This document shows positions 1 to 4,732 of a stretch of 5,175 bases of DNA, in pieces. The stretch is taken from assembly GCA_900551185.1 (NCBI GenBank), contig URVF01000120.1:1-5175 (forward strand). The letters are read 5' to 3'. How positions within the stretch are numbered: the stretch's first letter is position 1; each line of letters begins with the position of its first letter. A program made the position numbers and the translations under genes. The notes under the pieces are model-generated. The model worked only from the letters and a program-made list of their open reading frames with translations. It searched no databases and was not told where the DNA came from. Source of the DNA: an uncultured Collinsella sp. (GTDB lineage Bacteria; Actinomycetota; Coriobacteriia; Coriobacteriales; Coriobacteriaceae).

Positions 1-29
1 GTGGGCTCGGAGATGTGTATAAGAGACAG
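1..29 (+). other. Nextera read-2 adapter remnant (not genome)
   Basis: These bases match the 3' part of the Illumina Nextera read-2 oligo: GTGGGCTCGG followed by the 19-base Tn5 mosaic end AGATGTGTATAAGAGACAG at 11-29. It is library adapter left by incomplete read trimming. It happens to be open in the frame of the following gene and translates as MGSEMCIRDS, a false N-terminus. The genuine sequence begins at about base 30. Confidence 0.98.
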
Positions 30-30
30 C

Positions 31-687
31 ATGATCGAGCACGGTAAGGTCGCTCAGGAGCTGGGCGCCGATGCGCTTGTCGCCACCTGCCCGTTCTATG
101 CCCTGCAGGGCATGACCGAGGTCGAGGAGCACTTCCGCATCCTGCATGAGGAACTCGACCTGCCCATCTTCGCCTACGACATCCCCGTGTGTGTCCACAC
201 CAAGCTCCCGTGGAAGCTCCTTGCCAAGCTCGGTGCCGAGGGCGTTCTGGCCGGCGTCAAGGATTCCTCGGGTGATGACATCTCGTTCCGCTACCTCGTT
301 CAGGAGAACGAGAAGAATGGCCATCCGATGAGCATCCTCACCGGTCACGAGGTCGTCGTCGACGGTGCTTACCTTGGCGGCGCCGACGGCTCCGTTCCGG
401 GTCTCGCCAACGTTGAGCCCGAGGGCTACGTGCGTCAGTGGAAGGCCGCTCAGGCTGGTGACTGGGCTACCGTCAAGGCCGAGCAGGATCGCCTCAATGA
501 GATTTCGCACATCTGGGATGTCACCTCGGGCGTCCAGGGTTATGCCGGTGGCGTCGGCGCCTTCAAGACCGCTATGAACCTCATGGGTATCTTCGACAGC
601 CCGACCATGCCGCGCCCGGTGAAGGCCATGACCGGCGAGAACGTCGAGGCGATTAAGAAGGTCCTCCAGGACAACGGTCTCCTGTAA
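31..687 (+). CDS. nanA: N-acetylneuraminate lyase / DHDPS-family aldolase, 5'-truncated
   Basis: Class I (Schiff-base) aldolase of the dihydrodipicolinate synthase/N-acetylneuraminate lyase family; the likely reaction is cleavage of N-acetylneuraminate to ManNAc and pyruvate in the cytoplasm. About 218 genuine residues are present against roughly 300 in the family, so some 80-90 N-terminal residues, including the GxxGE-type pyruvate-binding loop, are lost at the adapter junction; the ATG at 31 is internal, not a start. Visible landmarks are the catalytic Tyr in FAYDIP (codon 175-177), the Schiff-base Lys in AGVKDSSGD (codon 259-261), and GGADGSVPGLANV near 376-411. The stop TAA is at 685-687. 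The last motif looks more like those of DHDPS-like or 2-keto-3-deoxy-sugar-acid aldolases than the usual NanA sequence, so the substrate is assigned mainly from the nanK and nanE neighbours. The fold family is certain; the exact substrate is less so. Confidence 0.75.
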   Translation: MIEHGKVAQELGADALVATCPFYALQGMTEVEEHFRILHEELDLPIFAYDIPVCVHTKLPWKLLAKLGAEGVLAGVKDSSGDDISFRYLVQENEKNGHPMSILTGHEVVVDGAYLGGADGSVPGLANVEPEGYVRQWKAAQAGDWATVKAEQDRLNEISHIWDVTSGVQGYAGGVGAFKTAMNLMGIFDSPTMPRPVKAMTGENVEAIKKVLQDNGLL

Positions 688-717
688 AGCTTCCCCGGGC
701 ACCCGACCTCGCCGTTC

Positions 718-759
718 AACCGTGCGGCCATGACCCATTAGATCAATGGTCACACGGTT
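718..759 (+). other. Bulged hairpin downstream of nanA
   Basis: AACCGTG (718-724) pairs with CACGGTT (753-759), and TGACCCATT (731-739) pairs with AATGGTCA (745-752) with one C bulged. The two stems stack on the right side, leaving a 6-base bulge (725-730) on the left and a 5-base loop AGATC. No U-run follows, so it is not a classical intrinsic terminator; it could be a 3'-end processing or stability structure, or part of the nanK leader. The pairing is seen in the sequence; the role is unknown. Confidence 0.45.
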
Positions 760-800
760 TCTTGGCGATCTCGGGCACCTGGAAAACCTTTTCCGCGCTG

Positions 801-819
801 TGACGGCTAGCCTGACGGC
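801..819 (+). repeat. TGACGGC direct repeat, 12-base period, upstream of nanK
   Basis: Two exact copies of TGACGGC occur at 801-807 and 813-819, separated by TAGCC; GGCTAGCC (805-812) in the middle is itself a palindrome. A second small dyad, GGAAAA-CC-TTTTCC, lies at 781-794. The pair sits 41-60 bases before the nanK start and could be a regulator-binding site. No convincing -35/-10 pair was found nearby, so the function is open. The rest of the 688-860 spacer shows only these elements, a T-run at 835-841 and the nanK ribosome-binding site. Confidence 0.3.
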
Positions 820-842
820 GCATTTCCTGTAGTTGTTTTTTA

Positions 843-855
843 TCTCCTAAGGAGA
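843..855 (+). promoter_or_regulatory. nanK ribosome-binding site inside a small dyad
   Basis: AAGGAGA (849-855) is a strong Shine-Dalgarno sequence 5 bases before the ATG at 861 and fixes that start. It is directly preceded by its complement TCTCCT (843-848), giving TCTCC/GGAGA with a 3-base loop TAA. Such a 5-bp hairpin could partly hide the ribosome-binding site; whether it forms in vivo cannot be told from sequence. Confidence 0.7.
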
Positions 856-860
856 GCGAC

Positions 861-1826
861 ATGGAGAACAAGTACGTCTGCTCTGTCGATATCGGCGGAA
901 CTAAGATCGCGACTGCCATCATGGAGTACCCGGCTGACGGTAGTGTGCCCCATCCTGTTTTTGAGGCCGAGGTTCCCACCGAGGCCCAAGAGGGCGGCGA
1001 GGCCGTCTTCCAACGTATCGAGGCGTCCATCAAGGCTGCTCTCGAGGCGAATCCCGATGTCGAGGTCCTTGGCGTCGGTATCGGTGCCGCCGGCGTCGTC
1101 GATCCCAAGACGGGCGCCATCGCGTATGCCAACGAGATCATGCCCGGCTGGTCCGGTGTTCAGTTGGGGCCGCGCCTGCGCGAGGACCTCGGTCTTCCCG
1201 TTGCCGTTGTAGGCGACGTGCAGGCTCATGCTCTGGGCGAGGCCCACTGGGGCGTCGGCAAGGGCAAGTTCTCCGTCTTGTGTCTTGGCATCGGTACGGG
1301 CATCGGTGGCGCATATGTCGAGAACGGCCGCGTGATGCAGGGTTTCCATGGTGCTGCTGGCCATATGGGCCACATCGAGTGCTCGGCTGCCGCCGGTATT
1401 CCCTGCGCCTGCGGGCGTTCCGGCCATCTGGAGTCGGTTGCTTCGGGCACTTCCATTGGTCGTATGTACGATGAACGCTTTGGTCGCGTCGACCCCAGCC
1501 GTCCTTCGGTCGGTCGCGATGTGAACGACCTGTGCCGTGCGGGCGACGCAAAGGCGACCGAGGTCATCCATGACGCCGGCTTTGCGCTGGGTGCCAGCTT
1601 GGGCTCGCTCGCTAACATCCTGGACCCTGAGGTCATCGTGCTTTCGGGTGGCGTGATTCACCAAGGTCCCGATTGGCGTTCACAGACGTGGAAGGATTCG
1701 GTACACGAGGGCTATGCCAGCCAGGCGCTCGATCCGCTTCAGGACACGCCGATCCTCATCGGTTCTCTGGAGGGCGATGCTCCGCTCATCGGTGCCGCCG
1801 AACACCTTCTTGCTTCGTTGAAGTAA
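861..1826 (+). CDS. nanK: ROK-family sugar kinase, probable N-acetylmannosamine kinase
   Basis: Cytoplasmic ATP-dependent sugar kinase of the ROK family, 321 residues (normal length about 290-320). By context it phosphorylates ManNAc to ManNAc-6-P, between the lyase and the NanE epimerase. Seen in the protein: N-terminal phosphate-binding DIGGTKIA (10-17); catalytic-base Asp119 in VVGDVQAHALGEAHWG; second phosphate motif GIGTGIGG (143-150); sugar/zinc region GAAGHMGHIEC (164-174) followed by CACGRSGHLE (182-191); adenosine-side motif DPEVIVLSGGV (255-265). The usual Asn before the catalytic Asp is Gly118, the Glu of the AGExGH motif is His168, and the last Cys of the CxCGxxGC zinc motif is His189, while His171, Cys182, Cys184 and Glu191 are kept. 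I recall His variants of this kind in some actinobacterial ROK proteins. The start at 861 is set by the strong ribosome-binding site. Kinase function is secure; ManNAc specificity is inferred from neighbours. Confidence 0.82.
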   Translation: MENKYVCSVDIGGTKIATAIMEYPADGSVPHPVFEAEVPTEAQEGGEAVFQRIEASIKAALEANPDVEVLGVGIGAAGVVDPKTGAIAYANEIMPGWSGVQLGPRLREDLGLPVAVVGDVQAHALGEAHWGVGKGKFSVLCLGIGTGIGGAYVENGRVMQGFHGAAGHMGHIECSAAAGIPCACGRSGHLESVASGTSIGRMYDERFGRVDPSRPSVGRDVNDLCRAGDAKATEVIHDAGFALGASLGSLANILDPEVIVLSGGVIHQGPDWRSQTWKDSVHEGYASQALDPLQDTPILIGSLEGDAPLIGAAEHLLASLK

Positions 1827-1843
1827 ACATAACTACCAAGTGT

Positions 1844-1941
1844 GCCTTCTGAGGTGCCGCAGATTGACGTGAAAGAGGAGCGAAGCGTACTTCGGTACGC
1901 GAGCGACGGTTTGAACGTCAAGGTGCGGTGTCTCAGAAGGC
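1844..1941. repeat. 98-base near-palindromic structured element between nanK and nanE
   Basis: The element is exactly symmetrical about 1892/1893. The outer arms 1844-1870 and 1915-1941 pair over 27 positions: 10 Watson-Crick pairs at the ends (GCCTTCTGAG with CTCAGAAGGC), three G-U wobbles, five pairs, two mismatches, then TTGACGT with ACGTCAA. The centre GCGTAC-TTCG-GTACGC (1885-1900) is a 6-bp stem capped by a stable C(UUCG)G tetraloop. Between them lies a symmetrical purine-rich internal loop, 1871-1884 opposite 1901-1914. It opens with tandem G-A/A-G mismatches and carries GAGCGA once on each strand in direct orientation. Three wobbles in the outer stem suggest selection on RNA pairing. 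Only 17 bases separate it from the nanK stop, and it ends 25 bases before the nanE ATG. It may be a dispersed intergenic repeat (REP/MITE-like) or a structured RNA; no second copy is in the window and no target-site duplication is evident. It lacks a clear U-run (only TGTTTTG follows). Confidence 0.75.
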
Positions 1942-1947
1942 TGTTTT

Positions 1948-1955
1948 GAGAAAGG
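1948..1955 (+). promoter_or_regulatory. nanE ribosome-binding site, GAGAAAGG
   Basis: GAGAAAGG lies 11 bases before the ATG at 1967, a moderate site with long spacing. It supports 1967 rather than the in-frame GTG at 1928, which lies inside the right arm of the structured element. Its first three bases can also pair with CTCAGAA (1932-1938). Confidence 0.55.
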
Positions 1956-1966
1956 TTGAGTCGAAC

Positions 1967-2653
1967 ATGACCGTTGATCCTTTGATTCAATCCCTGAAGG
2001 GCAAGCTCGTCGTGAGCGTTCAGGCGTATATGGGCGAGCCGCTTCGTACGCCCGAGACCATGGCTCAAATGTCTCGCGCTTGCGAGCTTGGCGGCGCCGC
2101 CGCCATTCGCTGCCAGGGCCTTGCCGACATTGCCGCCATTAAGGGTCGCTGTGAGGTTCCCGTCATCGGCCTGTGGAAGGATGGGCACGAGGGCGTTTAT
2201 ATCACGCCGACGCTGCGTCACGCTCGCGCCTGCGTTGCTGCCGGTGCCGATATCGTGGCGATCGACGCCACCGATCGTCCGCGCCCCGACGGCAAGTCGG
2301 TTGAGGATACCTTCCGCCCGCTGCACGAGGAGGGTGTGCTCCTGATGGCGGATTGTGCCACTATCGAGGACATTCGCCGTGCGGTTGATATGGGCTTCGA
2401 CCTGGTATCCACCACGCTTTCTCACGGTGTCGCCGCCATCGACTGTACCATGGCCGATGGCCCCGATCTGCCGCTCCTGCGTCAGGCGACCGAGGAATTC
2501 CCCGGTCTTCCCATCATCTGCGAGGGCCGCGTGCACACGCCCGAGGAGGCTCGCGCCGCGATCGATGCTGGCGCCTGGGCCGTTGTCGTCGGCACCGCCA
2601 TCACGCACCCCACGAGTATTACGAGTTGGTTCAAGGCTGCGCTTGAGGCGTAA
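1967..2653 (+). CDS. nanE: N-acetylmannosamine-6-phosphate 2-epimerase
   Basis: NanE-family TIM-barrel enzyme, 228 residues (family about 220-235), converting ManNAc-6-P to GlcNAc-6-P in the cytoplasm, the last step specific to sialate/ManNAc breakdown before NagA and NagB. Seen: N-terminal IQSLKGKLVVSVQA (7-20), AIRCQG (46-51, Arg48 substrate contact), VIGLWKDGHEGVYITPT with the proposed catalytic Lys71, IDATDRPRP (99-107), MADCAT (127-132), ICEGRVHTPEEA with the proposed catalytic Glu186, and the phosphate-binding VVVGTAITHP (206-215). All family landmarks are intact. The ATG at 1967 is chosen because the protein then begins in register with family members; the GTG at 1928 would add 13 unrelated residues from the structured element. 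It is separated from nanK by 140 bases, so co-transcription with nanK through that element is plausible but not shown. A terminator hairpin lies 51 bases downstream. Confidence 0.93.
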   Translation: MTVDPLIQSLKGKLVVSVQAYMGEPLRTPETMAQMSRACELGGAAAIRCQGLADIAAIKGRCEVPVIGLWKDGHEGVYITPTLRHARACVAAGADIVAIDATDRPRPDGKSVEDTFRPLHEEGVLLMADCATIEDIRRAVDMGFDLVSTTLSHGVAAIDCTMADGPDLPLLRQATEEFPGLPIICEGRVHTPEEARAAIDAGAWAVVVGTAITHPTSITSWFKAALEA

Positions 2654-2680
2654 GACAGGCCTCGTATCCGCTCGGGGCGG

Positions 2681-2686
2681 TATACT
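2681..2686 (+). promoter_or_regulatory. Candidate -10 box for rapZ, TATACT
   Basis: TATACT differs from the TATAAT consensus at one position and stands out in a GC-rich spacer 69 bases before the rapZ ATG. A matching -35 at 16-18 bases upstream is not recognisable, and there is no TGn extension, so this is a weak promoter call. If used, transcription would start near 2692-2695, only about 10 bases before the terminator-like hairpin. Confidence 0.35.
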
Positions 2687-2704
2687 CAATATAGGCAATT
2701 GACC

Positions 2705-2741
2705 GCGCGGGATCCGGGTTGCTGGGTCCCGCGCTTGTTTT
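2705..2741 (+). terminator. Intrinsic terminator or attenuator between nanE and rapZ
   Basis: GCGCGGGATCC (2705-2715) pairs with GGGTCCCGCGC (2724-2734), an 11-bp stem with one G-T wobble and an 8-base loop, followed at once by TTGTTTT (2735-2741). This is the best terminator in the window. It ends one base before GGGAGG of the rapZ ribosome-binding site. It may end the nan transcript, or, if the TATACT box is a real promoter, act as an attenuator in the rapZ leader. Confidence 0.8.
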
Positions 2742-2742
2742 C

Positions 2743-2748
2743 GGGAGG
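2743..2748 (+). promoter_or_regulatory. rapZ ribosome-binding site GGGAGG
   Basis: GGGAGG lies 6 bases before the ATG at 2755, supporting that start. A second good site, GGGAG at 2763-2767, lies 5 bases before the in-frame ATG at 2773, so two starts 18 bases apart are each served by their own site. Confidence 0.65.
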
Positions 2749-2754
2749 CAACAC

Positions 2755-3675
2755 ATGCAAAAGGGAGATGCCATGGATGCGGCGGAGCGCTCGGAGCGCA
2801 TCCCCGATATCGTCATCATCACCGGAATGTCCGGATCAGGCCGCACACAGGCCATGCACGTGTTCGAGGACATGGGCTATTTTTGCATCGATAACCTGCC
2901 TCCGCGTCTCATCGCCCAGCTTGCCGAGCTCGTCGGCATCAATACGGGCGTGGGCAGGCATCTCGCCGTCACCTGCGATTTGCGTAGCCAGGGACTGTTT
3001 GACGAGCTGCTCGATGCGGTTGCCGCGCTCGAAGAGCGCGAGATGAGCTGCGACATCGTGTTCCTGGAGGCTTCTGACGAGGTGCTGATTCGTCGCTACA
3101 GCGAAAATCGCCGCCGTCATCCCATTGCCAAGCCGGGGGAGACTACGGCCGATGCCATTCAGCGCGAGCGCCTTCAGCTTCAGGGCGTGCGCGACCGAGC
3201 CGATATGATTATCGACACGAGCCGTCTGCGCACCTCTGCGCTGCGCAACAAGCTACGTATGGCATTTTCCGAGCTGTCCGACCAGCAACTCATGGACGTC
3301 CACGTGTTCTCGTTTGGCTTTAAGCACGGCATGCCCGTCGAGGCGGACATTATGATCGACGTCCGCTTCCTGCCCAATCCGTTCTACGATCCCGAGATGC
3401 GCACGATGACCGGTCTCGATAAAAAGGTCTCCGATTTTGTTCTGGACCATCCCAAGACGCAGGAGTTTTGGAAGGCTTGGACACAGCTGCTCGATACGGT
3501 GATGCCGGGCTATATCGCGGAGGGTAAGCCGCAGCTTTCTATCGCCATCGGCTGCACGGGCGGCCAGCACCGCAGCGTTGCCATTGCCGAGGCCACGGCA
3601 CGTTATTTGGAAGGCGCTCAGTATCATGTGAGCATCTCCCACCGCGACCTGTCGCGCGCCAACACGAAGGCATAG
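2755..3675 (+). CDS. rapZ: RNase adapter / nucleotide-binding protein RapZ (YvcJ family)
   Basis: Cytoplasmic P-loop protein of the RapZ/YvcJ family, 306 residues from the ATG at 2755 or 300 from 2773; the family is about 285-300. In E. coli RapZ binds GlcN-6-P and directs RNase E to the sRNA GlmZ, controlling GlmS; in Gram-positives YvcJ is a GTP/ATP-hydrolysing protein with less clear targets. Seen in order: Walker A GMSGSGRT (start VIITG, with Arg where Lys is usual; I recall Arg also in other actinobacterial members), GYFCIDNLPP, the Walker B-like IVFLEASDEVLIRRYSENRRRHP, the central FSFGFKHGMPVEADIMIDVRF, the NPFYDPEMRTMTG loop, and the C-terminal signature IAIGCTGGQHRSV followed by HRDLSR. 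The C-terminal half is the part that senses metabolite and binds RNA in E. coli. The gene is followed 6 bases later by whiA; their close spacing points to one operon. The stop TAG is at 3673-3675. Confidence 0.95.
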   Translation: MQKGDAMDAAERSERIPDIVIITGMSGSGRTQAMHVFEDMGYFCIDNLPPRLIAQLAELVGINTGVGRHLAVTCDLRSQGLFDELLDAVAALEEREMSCDIVFLEASDEVLIRRYSENRRRHPIAKPGETTADAIQRERLQLQGVRDRADMIIDTSRLRTSALRNKLRMAFSELSDQQLMDVHVFSFGFKHGMPVEADIMIDVRFLPNPFYDPEMRTMTGLDKKVSDFVLDHPKTQEFWKAWTQLLDTVMPGYIAEGKPQLSIAIGCTGGQHRSVAIAEATARYLEGAQYHVSISHRDLSRANTKA

Positions 3676-3681
3676 GCCTGC

Positions 3682-4611
3682 ATGTCGTTTACCGCTGAGG
3701 TGCGCGACGAGCTTGCGCGCTGCGAACCCGAATGTGAATACTGCGACTTGTCGACGCTTGCCGCCCTCACGCGCGTGAGTGGTACGCTCTCGCTTGCCGG
3801 CTCTGGGCGGTATCGTTTGACGGTTGCGACTGAGACGGGAGCCGTCGCGCGCACGATGATCACGCTGACGCATCGTATCCTTAAGCTCAAAACGGAGTTC
3901 ACCGTCCGCAAATCTGTCTTGCATAAGGTTCGAAACTACCTCATCACCTTGCCTGATCAGCCAGACCTGGATAAGGCCTTGGTTCTGCTGGGTATCCTCG
4001 ACCGTAGGGGAGGACTTGTCGCCGGCGTACCCCGACATATCGTTGCCCGTCCTTGCTGTAGACTTGCCTATATCCGCGGCGCGCTCATCGCGGGCGGCTT
4101 CGTGGCCGATCCGCGCGGCGATTTTCATTTGGAGATCGCGGTGCAAGGCGAGCAATATGCCAAGGGACTTTGCGATCTGTTGGAGCAGATTGGGGTCCAT
4201 GCTCGTGTTAATGCACGGCGGGGGTCATATGCCGTGTACATTAAGAGCGCCGAGGAAATCGAGCATCTATTAAAGCTGATTGGTGCCAAGCGCAGCGTTG
4301 CCGAGATTGAGGAGGCGCGCGCGGTCAAGTTGGTTAAGAACGATGTGAACCGTCGCGTGAACGCCGAGCTCGCCAACCAGACCAGAAGTGCCGGTGCCGC
4401 CCAACATCAGCTTGCGCTTATCGATGAGCTCGAGCAGCGTGGCCTTCGCGATGCGCTTCCGGATGCCTTGGCGGTCTTTTGCGACCTGCGCGAGCGTTAT
4501 CCCGATCTGTCGCTGCGTGATTTAGGGGAGATGGCTGACCCTCCCTTGTCGAAGTCGGCCCTCTACCATCGTGTTTTACGGCTTGAAAAGCTCATTGAAG
4601 CAAACAGGTAG
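3682..4611 (+). CDS. whiA: DNA-binding regulator WhiA
   Basis: WhiA-family protein, 309 residues (family about 305-330). In Streptomyces WhiA acts with WhiB to start sporulation septation; in Bacillus it affects cell division and chromosome segregation; its role in non-sporulating actinobacteria is less defined. Seen: N-terminal family start MSFTAEVRDELA; a LAGLIDADG homing-endonuclease-like domain at about 125-215, with CCRLAYIRGALIAGGFVADP as its first degenerate motif, which in WhiA lacks nuclease function; the linker NDVNRRVNAELANQTRSAG (220-238); and a C-terminal sigma4-like helix-turn-helix at about 260-305, with SLRDLGEMADPPLSKSALYHRVLRLEKL. The start at 3682 lies 6 bases after rapZ and has only a weak GAAGG (3666-3670) inside the end of rapZ, which suggests translational coupling. 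The yvcK/glmR gene usually found between rapZ and whiA is missing. No terminator follows the stop. Confidence 0.95.
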   Translation: MSFTAEVRDELARCEPECEYCDLSTLAALTRVSGTLSLAGSGRYRLTVATETGAVARTMITLTHRILKLKTEFTVRKSVLHKVRNYLITLPDQPDLDKALVLLGILDRRGGLVAGVPRHIVARPCCRLAYIRGALIAGGFVADPRGDFHLEIAVQGEQYAKGLCDLLEQIGVHARVNARRGSYAVYIKSAEEIEHLLKLIGAKRSVAEIEEARAVKLVKNDVNRRVNAELANQTRSAGAAQHQLALIDELEQRGLRDALPDALAVFCDLRERYPDLSLRDLGEMADPPLSKSALYHRVLRLEKLIEANR

Positions 4612-4656
4612 TTTAAAGTATCGACTTATATATGGATTTAGCTGCTATTTTAGTAT

Positions 4657-4670
4657 TTAAAACGTTTTAA
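4657..4670. promoter_or_regulatory. 14-base perfect palindrome, possible LacI/CcpA-type operator
   Basis: TTAAAACGTTTTAA is a perfect palindrome with a central CG, the arrangement of LacI-family operators (PurR, CcpA cre sites). Compared with the cre consensus WTGNNARCGNWWWCAW it fails only at the symmetric G and C positions. It lies 33 bases upstream of the proposed gap -35, where an activator could bind. The palindrome is seen; the regulator is a guess. Confidence 0.4.
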
Positions 4671-4702
4671 CGTAAATTTGATTTTCAATTTCGAGCATTC
4701 TC

Positions 4703-4732
4703 GTGAAATTCAAGTCAAAAAAAAGGTATATT
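4703..4732 (+). promoter_or_regulatory. Candidate gap promoter, GTGAAA-18-TATATT
   Basis: TATATT (4727-4732) matches TATAAT at 5 of 6 positions, and GTGAAA (4703-4708) matches TTGACA at 4 of 6, with an 18-base spacer containing an A8 run. The predicted start near 4739-4741 would give a leader of about 65 bases. Other TATA-like words occur in this AT-rich region, so the choice is provisional. Confidence 0.45.

Noticed and set aside
11..29. Tn5 transposon end as evidence of a natural mobile element
   Set aside because: The mosaic end is joined to Nextera oligo sequence at both window ends, so it is an engineered library tag, not an inserted transposon.
840..1664. Long minus-strand open frame opposite nanK
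   Set aside because: It is a codon-bias shadow of the GC-rich nanK gene; the protein is low-complexity and without recognisable motifs, while the + strand encodes a clear ROK kinase.
1864..1892. TTGACG resembling a -35 inside the structured element
   Set aside because: No -10 is found at 16-18 bases (only GTACTT), and TTGACG appears on both strands simply because it is part of the inverted arms.
1928..1966. In-frame GTG start extending NanE by 13 residues
   Set aside because: It lies in the right arm of the structured element, has no ribosome-binding site and adds residues not typical of NanE; the ATG at 1967 fits better.
1739..2698. Long minus-strand open frame opposite nanE
   Set aside because: It is a shadow of nanE and the nanK end; it crosses the structured element and matches no family I know.
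3253..4200. Long minus-strand open frame opposite rapZ and whiA
   Set aside because: It overlaps the conserved parts of two well-supported genes and has no recognisable domain or ribosome-binding site.
3682..4611. Homing endonuclease or intein suggested by the LAGLIDADG-like region
   Set aside because: The whole protein, including its C-terminal helix-turn-helix and its place after rapZ, is WhiA, in which this fold is a domesticated DNA-binding domain.
4621..4660. Other TATA-like words after whiA as promoters
   Set aside because: The region is so AT-rich that such words are expected by chance, and none has a good -35 partner as well placed as the 4703-4732 candidate.
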